Shown: positions 1 through 6,016 of the stretch, piece by piece | Numbering within the stretch: position 1 is the first letter of the stretch | How the letters are laid out: every line of letters starts with the position of its first letter | Source: Candidatus Rokubacteria bacterium RIFCSPLOWO2_02_FULL_72_37 | Lineage (GTDB): Bacteria; Methylomirabilota; Methylomirabilia; Rokubacteriales; CSP1-6 | Direction of reading: 5' to 3' | DNA length: 6,016 nucleotides | NCBI GenBank assembly: GCA_001790315.1 | Contig: MGCE01000177.1 | Coordinates: 13,209 to 19,224, forward strand | Position numbers and translations under genes: made by a program | Notes under the pieces: model-generated | Databases searched by the model: none | What the model was told of the DNA's origin: nothing | What the model saw: only the letters and a program-made list of their open reading frames with translations

Positions 1-888
1 AAGGCCGCGGGCGTGACGTCGTTCGACGTCGTCGCGGCGGTGCGCCGCCAGCTTTGCGTCAAGCGCGTCGGCCACGGAGGCACGCTCGATCCCGATGCCA
101 CGGGCGTGCTCCCCGTCCTCATCGGTGAGGCGACGAAGCTCATGCCGTACCTGGTGGACCAGGACAAGGAGTACGTCGCGACGCTCCGCTTCGGGATCAC
201 CACCGACACGCACGACCTGAGCGGACGCGTGCTCTCCGAGGCGCCCGTGCCCCCGCTCACGCGGGCCGCGCTGGAGAACGCCTGCCGCCCGTTCGTCGGG
301 CGCATCATGCAAGTGCCGCCGATGTACTCGGCCGTGCACCACGGCGGCAAGCGGCTCTACCAGCTCGCGCGCGCGGGCGTGGCCGTGGAGCGTCGGCCAC
401 GACCGGTCGTGATCCGCTCGATCGCGATCGAGGACGTCGCGGGGCCGCGCGCGACCCTCCGTGTCGTCAGCGGCAAGGGAACCTACGTCCGCGTCCTGGC
501 CGCCGATCTCGGCGCCATCCTCGGCTGTGGCGCAGCGGTCGAGCACCTCGAGCGGAGCCGTGTCGGGCCGTTCGATCTCGCCGCGGCGGTTCCGTGGTCC
601 GAGGTGGCCGGGACCGGGCCCGCGCTCTGGTCGCGTGTCCGACCGCCCGAGACGGCGCTGGGCACGTGGCCGCGCGTGGAGCTCGACCGGCGCGCCGCCC
701 TTGCCTTCAGGCACGGCCAAACGGTGGAGGTCGAGCCCGAGGCGGCCGTCGGTGGCGGGCTCGTGCGCGTTCACGAGGACACCGGCGCGATGATCGGCGT
801 CGGCGAGTTCACGGCAGACGGGCGCAAGGTCAAGCCCGTCCGGATCCTGCATGCGGACGATTCGAGGACTCGAGGCCTACCCGCCTGA
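1..888 (+). CDS. truB: tRNA pseudouridine(55) synthase TruB, 5' end missing
   Basis: TruB isomerises uridine 55 in the T-arm of tRNAs to pseudouridine in the cytoplasm. The reading frame is open from base 1 (Lys-Ala-Ala-Gly-Val-Thr-Ser), matching the family's N-terminal KPxGxTS segment, so the GTG at base 13 is an internal valine codon and not the start. By comparison with E. coli TruB about 18 residues lie outside the window. Counting from base 1, visible landmarks are GHGGTLDP with the catalytic Asp30, the active-site Tyr58 in DKEY, a YSAV segment at 109-112, KGTYVR at 159-164 and LGCGAAVEHL after it. The C-terminal third (about 215-295) contains the LVRVHED...IGVGEF pattern of the TruB C-terminal RNA-binding region. 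The 295 visible residues plus the missing part fit the usual 300-315. One oddity is His113 where a lysine is common (YSAVK). The last 38 bases overlap ribF. Identity is certain; only the start is unseen. Confidence 0.97.
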   Translation, partial: KAAGVTSFDVVAAVRRQLCVKRVGHGGTLDPDATGVLPVLIGEATKLMPYLVDQDKEYVATLRFGITTDTHDLSGRVLSEAPVPPLTRAALENACRPFVGRIMQVPPMYSAVHHGGKRLYQLARAGVAVERRPRPVVIRSIAIEDVAGPRATLRVVSGKGTYVRVLAADLGAILGCGAAVEHLERSRVGPFDLAAAVPWSEVAGTGPALWSRVRPPETALGTWPRVELDRRAALAFRHGQTVEVEPEAAVGGGLVRVHEDTGAMIGVGEFTADGRKVKPVRILHADDSRTRGLPA

Positions 889-1768
889 CGCCGGACCGAG
901 CGCGGTGGCTCTCGGCGTGTTCGACGGCATCCACCTGGGCCACCGCGCGATCCTGGGGCGCGCCGTCGAGCTCGCGCGCGAGCGCGGGGTCGGCGCCCTC
1001 GCCTGCACGTTCGACCCGCATCCGATCGAGGTGCTCCAGCCGGGACGGGCGCCGCTGCCGATCACCACGCTCGCCGATCGACTGGCGTTGATCGGCGCTA
1101 CCGGGATCGCCACCACCGTCGTGATCGCCTTTACCCGCGCCGTCGCGGCGCTCGAGCCCGAGCTGTTCGTCGAGCGCGTCCTCGTCGGCGCGCTCAAGGC
1201 CCGCGACGTCGTCGTCGGCTTCAATCACCGCTTCGGACGTGGGGCGCGGGGCGACGCGCGGCTCCTCGAGGTACTCGGTCCCCGACTGGGCTTCGGGGTC
1301 CACGTCATCCCTCCCACCACGGTCGGCGATGTCACGGTGTCCTCCTCCGAGATACGAGCGGCGCTCCAGCGGGGCGACCTGGCCGTGGCCTCCCAGCTGC
1401 TGGGCCGGGACTACACGGCAGGGGGGGAGGTGGTCCACGGCGCTGGTCGGGGCCGCGCCCTGGGATTTCCCACGGCCAACATCCGAACCGAGCTGCCGCT
1501 GCCACTTCCCTCCGGGGTCTACGCGGCCCGGGCCGACATCGGCAGCGCCGTCTATCCCGCCGTGATCAACGTCGGAGTGCGTCCGACGTTCGGAGAATCA
1601 GCCTCGACAGTTGAGGCTCATCTGCTTGATTTCACTGGAGACCTGTACGGGCGCAGGATGCGCCTGATCTTTCTTCTCCGCCTTAGAGGGGAGCGCAAGT
1701 TCCCGAGCCTGGAAGCCCTGCGCACCCAAATTGCCACCGACGTCGCCACTGCGCGCCAGCTGGTCTGA
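851..1768 (+). CDS. ribF: Bifunctional riboflavin kinase / FAD synthetase RibF
   Basis: RibF phosphorylates riboflavin to FMN and then adenylylates FMN to FAD; it is a cytoplasmic, essential cofactor enzyme. The 305-residue length is typical. The N-terminal adenylyltransferase domain (about 15-160) shows the nucleotide-binding GVFDGIHLGH at 22-31, TFDPHP at 53-58, GFNHRFG at 123-129 and the closing SSSEIR at 164-169 followed by LLGRDY. The C-terminal flavokinase domain (about 182-303) shows GFPTAN at 205-210, RPTFG at 244-248 and the likely catalytic Glu255 in VEAHLLD, then DLYG and a KFPSLEAL...QI...D tail. Both activities should be intact. ATG at 851 is chosen because it gives the normal short lead before GVFDG; no later start could include the domain. 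It lies inside truB with no strong Shine-Dalgarno (only GGAT at 842-845), suggesting translational coupling to truB. From about 1590 the codons become less G+C-rich. Confidence 0.97.
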   Translation: MRTIRGLEAYPPDAGPSAVALGVFDGIHLGHRAILGRAVELARERGVGALACTFDPHPIEVLQPGRAPLPITTLADRLALIGATGIATTVVIAFTRAVAALEPELFVERVLVGALKARDVVVGFNHRFGRGARGDARLLEVLGPRLGFGVHVIPPTTVGDVTVSSSEIRAALQRGDLAVASQLLGRDYTAGGEVVHGAGRGRALGFPTANIRTELPLPLPSGVYAARADIGSAVYPAVINVGVRPTFGESASTVEAHLLDFTGDLYGRRMRLIFLLRLRGERKFPSLEALRTQIATDVATARQLV

Positions 1769-1776
1769 GGGGTGGC

Positions 1777-1805
1777 TTTACTTCTATGGGCAGCCGTGGT
1801 ATCGT
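1777..1805 (+). promoter_or_regulatory. Candidate sigma-70-type promoter for rpsO
   Basis: TTTACT (1777-1782) and TATCGT (1800-1805) are separated by exactly 17 bases, and each matches the sigma-70 consensus hexamer at four of six positions. A TG one base before the -10 (1797-1798) gives an extended -10. The site lies in the least G+C-rich gap of the window, just after ribF, where rpsO promoters often occur. Transcription would start near 1812 and leave a leader of about 80 bases. A second, weaker extended -10 (TGcTATCTT, 1809-1817) lies just downstream without a good -35. The sigma factor preference of this organism is unknown, so this is inference from consensus only. Confidence 0.45.
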
Positions 1806-1837
1806 GTCTGCTATCTTCTGACAAAGAAAGGTGTTTT

Positions 1838-1864
1838 GGAACCCGTCTGGGCGGAGCGCGTTCC
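1838..1864 (+). promoter_or_regulatory. Possible stem-loop in the rpsO leader
   Basis: GGAAC at 1838-1842 is complementary to GTTCC at 1860-1864. The enclosed segment can form a further short helix, either CCG (1843-1845) with CGG (1852-1854) or, at the cost of one outer pair, CCC with GGG around GTCT. The structure would sit 18-30 bases before the rpsO Shine-Dalgarno. In several bacteria S15 represses its own translation by binding leader RNA structures that differ between phyla, so a regulatory role is possible. The helices are short and in G+C-rich DNA such pairing arises by chance, so this is tentative. Confidence 0.25.
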
Positions 1865-1881
1865 CCTGGACGTGGCGATTG

Positions 1882-1888
1882 AAGGAGA
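1882..1888 (+). promoter_or_regulatory. Strong Shine-Dalgarno site of rpsO
   Basis: AAGGAGA ends six bases before the ATG at 1895 and is the best ribosome binding site in the window. It decides the start: another ATG at 1890 lies too close to it and is in a different frame that meets a stop after four codons. Confidence 0.85.
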
Positions 1889-1894
1889 GATGGC

Positions 1895-2164
1895 ATGCCG
1901 CTGACCGTCGATAAGAAGAAGGGCCTGATCGCACAGTTCCGCGTTCACGAAGGGGATACGGGCTCGCCCGAGGTCCAGGTCGCGCTCCTGACCGAGCGCA
2001 TCAACGGCCTGACAGATCACTTCAAACAACACGGGAAGGACCACCATTCGCGTCGCGGCCTGTTGATGCTGATCGGCAAGCGGCGGGGCCTCCTCGACTA
2101 CCTCAAGGCCAAGGACGCGGAGCGCTACCGCGTGCTCATCGACAAGCTCGGGATCCGCCGGTGA
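1895..2164 (+). CDS. rpsO: 30S ribosomal protein S15
   Basis: S15 is a primary binding protein of the small ribosomal subunit; it binds the three-way junction and nearby helices of the 16S rRNA central domain and lets S6, S18, S11 and S21 join. The 89-residue product has the family's exact usual length. The signature runs through GDTGSPEVQVALLTERI (20-36) and the RNA-contacting loop with His42, Asp49 and HHSRRG (50-55), followed by GKRRGLLDYL and the C-terminal LGIRR. The all-helical fold is expected along the whole chain. It has its own candidate promoter and strong Shine-Dalgarno upstream and is followed 49 bases later by pnp, the same pairing as in E. coli and Bacillus, so the two are probably cotranscribed. 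No anomaly is visible. Confidence 0.99.
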   Translation: MPLTVDKKKGLIAQFRVHEGDTGSPEVQVALLTERINGLTDHFKQHGKDHHSRRGLLMLIGKRRGLLDYLKAKDAERYRVLIDKLGIRR

Positions 2165-2197
2165 CGGCGGCGTATCGCCCACCCGCGCGCAAGAGAC

Positions 2198-2202
2198 AAG
2201 GA
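2198..2202 (+). promoter_or_regulatory. Probable Shine-Dalgarno of pnp
   Basis: AAGGA ends 11 bases before the pnp ATG at 2214, somewhat farther than ideal. The 49-base rpsO-pnp gap also holds a small hairpin (GGCG, loop TAT, CGCC, 2169-2179), too short to call a terminator and not followed by a T run. In E. coli the corresponding gap contains an RNase III-cleaved structure used in pnp autoregulation; nothing of comparable size is seen here. Confidence 0.55.
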
Positions 2203-2213
2203 CAATTGCCCGT

Positions 2214-4355
<2,142 letters not shown>

Positions 4356-4362
4356 AAGGCGG
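4356..4362 (+). promoter_or_regulatory. Shine-Dalgarno deciding the M16 peptidase start
   Basis: AAGGCGG, one base from AAGGAGG, starts right after the pnp TAG. It lies five bases before the GTG at 4368 but overlaps the in-frame GTG at 4362, which therefore cannot use it. This favours 4368 as the true start, a difference of two residues from the longer reading. Confidence 0.6.
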
Positions 4363-4367
4363 TGCCC

Positions 4368-5630
4368 GTGAGCGAGGGCTACCGGAAGAGCGTCCTGGCG
4401 AACGGCATCCGTGTCGTCACCGAGCGGATGGAGCACGTCCGGTCGGTGGCGGTGGGGGTCTGGGTGGAGACCGGCTCGCGCCACGAGCCGGAAAGCCGTG
4501 GCGGCATGTCCCACCTGATCGAGCACCTCGTGTTCAAGGGAACGGCGACGCGTAGCGCGGCGGACATCGCGCGGACCATGGATTCGGTCGGCGGCCAGAT
4601 GGACGCGTTCACGACCAAGGAGCACACGTGCTTCTACGTCCAGGTGCTCGACGAGCACCTCCCGCTCGCCGTGGACCTGCTGACCGACATCCTGCTGCAG
4701 CCGAGCTTCGATGCCGAGGAGCTCGAGCGGGAGAAGTCGGTGGTCCTCCAGGAGATCAAGATGGTCGAGGACACGCCCGACGACGTGATCCACGACCTCT
4801 TCGCGGCGCAGGTCTGGGAGGGCCACCCGCTCGGCCGGCCGATCCTCGGCTCACGCGAGGCGGTGAGCGGGTACGCGCGCGCGAGCGCGCTCGAGCACTT
4901 CCACGAGGAATACGTCCCGCCGCGGATCGTCATCGCGGTCGCCGGTAACGTCACCCACAACCAGGTCGTCGACCTCTTCGGCGCGGGCTTCAACGGCTTC
5001 GGGCGGAGCGCCGCGCCGCGCGCGGGCACGGCGCCGACCCTCAAGGCCGGCGTGAACATCGTCGGCAAGACGCTCGAGCAGGTCCACCTCGTCATGGGCT
5101 TCCCCGGCCTCGCCCACGCCGCCCCCGAGCGCTACGCGCTGTTCGTGCTCAACGACGTGATCGGCGGCAGCATGTCCTCGCGCCTCTTCCAGGAGGTCCG
5201 GGAGCGCCAGGGGCTGGTCTACTCGATCCACTCGGGTGTCCAGGCGTACACGGACACGGGCACGGTCTACCTCTACGCGGCCACGGACGCGGCGAACTTC
5301 TCCAAGGTGCTCAAGTCCACGCTCAAGGAGATCCGCGACCTGAAAAAGTCGGGCGTGACCGAGGAGGAGCTCACGCGGGCCAAGGATCATCTCAAGGGGA
5401 GCCTGATGCTCTCCCTCGAGTCGACCTCGAGCCGGATGAACCGGCTCGCGAAGCAGGAGATGCACCACGGCTCGTTCCTCACCATCGACCAGATGCTGGA
5501 CGCGATCGACGGGGTCCGCCACGAGGAGGTCATGGGGCTGATCACCGAGCTGCTCGACGAGGAGCGCCTGGCGCTCACGACGCTCGGTCCGCTCGACCGT
5601 CGCAACCTGCCGGGCGAGCTCAGGCACTGA
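4368..5630 (+). CDS. M16 family zinc peptidase, processing-peptidase/YmxG type
   Basis: This is a 420-residue metallopeptidase related to the beta subunit of mitochondrial processing peptidase and Bacillus YmxG (MlpA). The inverted zinc motif HLIEH gives ligands His49 and His53 with catalytic Glu52; the third ligand is probably Glu129 in VVLQEIKM, with 75 residues between it and His53, within the family's spacing. The second, non-catalytic half carries the conserved GGSMSSRLFQEVRE (266-279) and GLVYS (282-286), with the Arg and Tyr that help bind substrate. It is therefore a full two-domain, probably active subunit, not an inactive partner. No signal peptide or membrane segment is seen, so it should be cytoplasmic unless exported otherwise. 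The substrate in bacteria is poorly known. GTG at 4368 is preferred over GTG at 4362 because of the Shine-Dalgarno position. It follows pnp by 12 bases and is surely in the same operon. No second M16 gene follows. Confidence 0.94.
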   Translation: MSEGYRKSVLANGIRVVTERMEHVRSVAVGVWVETGSRHEPESRGGMSHLIEHLVFKGTATRSAADIARTMDSVGGQMDAFTTKEHTCFYVQVLDEHLPLAVDLLTDILLQPSFDAEELEREKSVVLQEIKMVEDTPDDVIHDLFAAQVWEGHPLGRPILGSREAVSGYARASALEHFHEEYVPPRIVIAVAGNVTHNQVVDLFGAGFNGFGRSAAPRAGTAPTLKAGVNIVGKTLEQVHLVMGFPGLAHAAPERYALFVLNDVIGGSMSSRLFQEVRERQGLVYSIHSGVQAYTDTGTVYLYAATDAANFSKVLKSTLKEIRDLKKSGVTEEELTRAKDHLKGSLMLSLESTSSRMNRLAKQEMHHGSFLTIDQMLDAIDGVRHEEVMGLITELLDEERLALTTLGPLDRRNLPGELRH

Positions 5631-5661
5631 CCGACGTGGGGGGCGGCCCGCCGGGCGGTCA
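5628..5661. terminator. Possible bidirectional hairpin between convergent genes
   Basis: The outer sequence TGACCG (5628-5633) is perfectly complementary to CGGTCA (5656-5661); these contain the two facing stop codons. Inside, GGCG...CGCC around 5642-5652 can form a small G+C-rich hairpin. No T run follows on either strand, so it is not a canonical intrinsic terminator, and transcription may instead end by Rho or by collision. Only 28 bases lie between the stops, so this is the only place for a non-coding stop signal. Confidence 0.3.
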
Positions 5662-6016
5662 GGCGTCCGGCCGCGGCACCTCGAGCCGCTCCGCGAGCGG
5701 CCGCACGAGCCCGGCGCGACCGGCGCGCGACAGGCGCACCGCGATCGCGTACGCCGCGAACGCCACGACGAGCCCGACGACGGTTGTCAGCCGCTCCGGG
5801 AGCGCGAGGAGCAGCCCGGCGCCGGTGAGGACGACCCGCAGCGCGTAACCGAGTGGCGTGGCGCTGACGGCGCCGACCCAGGGGAGGTAACCCTGGAGGG
5901 CGTACGCGACCAGGGCGAGGCCGATCACCGCGAACAGGAGCACCTCGACGATCTCGAGCGGGCCGGCGCCCTGGAGCACGAGCGCCGGGTTGTAGATGAA
6001 GAAGAACGGCAGCGCG
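5659..6016 (-). CDS. TRAP transporter fused permease (DctQ-DctM type), C-terminal end
   Basis: This is the last 118 residues of a membrane protein whose start lies beyond the right edge. It begins in the window with Ala-Leu-Pro-Phe-Phe-Phe-Ile-Tyr-Asn-Pro-Ala-Leu, strongly like the LPF(x)F(V/I)Y(S/N)PALLL segment near the end of the large subunit in fused TRAP permeases, followed by a PLEI segment. Three hydrophobic stretches follow (about residues 20-43, 60-77 and 82-99), then a basic, cytoplasm-like tail ending in VPRPDA. Such permeases use an ion gradient and a periplasmic binding protein to import carboxylates or other small acids; the substrate cannot be told here. The frame is open to the window edge, so an internal GTG at 5979 is not the start. 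It is convergent with the plus-strand block and unrelated to it in function. The family call rests on one motif and the hydrophobic pattern. Confidence 0.75.
   Translation of the reverse strand, partial: ALPFFFIYNPALVLQGAGPLEIVEVLLFAVIGLALVAYALQGYLPWVGAVSATPLGYALRVVLTGAGLLLALPERLTTVVGLVVAFAAYAIAVRLSRAGRAGLVRPLAERLEVPRPDA

Noticed and set aside
13..15. GTG at base 13 as the truB start
   Set aside because: The frame is open to base 1 and the residues before it match the conserved TruB N-terminus, so the gene begins upstream of the window.
830..1438. Antisense and alternative-frame open frames across truB and ribF
   Set aside because: They lie over genes with complete family motifs, show Arg/Ala/Pro-rich low-complexity products and arise from the high G+C content.
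2166..2179. Hairpin in the rpsO-pnp gap as a terminator
   Set aside because: The stem is only four base pairs, with no T run; rpsO and pnp are normally cotranscribed.
1811..2182. A 123-codon minus-strand frame across rpsO and its leader
   Set aside because: It lies opposite the highly conserved rpsO gene and its product shows no family signature.
5636..5848. A 70-codon plus-strand frame downstream of the peptidase
   Set aside because: It lies opposite the TRAP permease end, which has a recognisable motif and membrane segments, and its product is Ser/Arg/Pro-rich with no features.

Overview
This 6.0 kb window is a G+C-rich bacterial stretch, roughly two thirds G+C or more by eye, packed with conserved translation and RNA-metabolism genes. 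In order it holds: the 3' part of truB (tRNA pseudouridine-55 synthase), ribF (bifunctional flavokinase/FAD synthetase), rpsO (ribosomal protein S15), pnp (polynucleotide phosphorylase), an M16 zinc peptidase of the mitochondrial-processing-peptidase/YmxG type, and, on the opposite strand, the 3' end of a TRAP transporter fused permease gene. Both end genes run off the window.

The order truB-ribF-rpsO-pnp-M16 peptidase is a widely conserved bacterial block; Bacillus has the same series with a polysaccharide-deacetylase-like gene between pnp and the peptidase, which is absent here. The organism cannot be named from the sequence alone. High G+C, a Gram-negative-like housekeeping cluster and a fused TRAP permease next door fit lineages such as Rokubacteria/Methylomirabilota or deltaproteobacterial groups, but this is only a guess.

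Region by region: 1-888 is truB, overlapping ribF (851-1768) by 38 bases. A 126-base gap (1769-1894) is visibly less G+C-rich; it carries a plausible sigma-70-type promoter, a leader with a possible stem-loop and a strong Shine-Dalgarno site for rpsO (1895-2164). pnp (2214-4355) follows after 49 bases. The peptidase gene follows after 12 bases and starts with GTG, with its Shine-Dalgarno site beginning right at the pnp stop codon. It ends 28 bases from the end of the convergent transporter gene, and the two stop codons lie in a short palindrome.

Functionally the plus-strand genes link tRNA modification, flavin cofactor synthesis, the small ribosomal subunit and RNA turnover, as in many bacteria. 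All catalytic residues I could check in TruB, RibF, PNPase and the peptidase are present. I found no mobile element, CRISPR array, RNA gene or novel system; the observations listed are modest and concern gene overlap, leader regulation and gene junctions.
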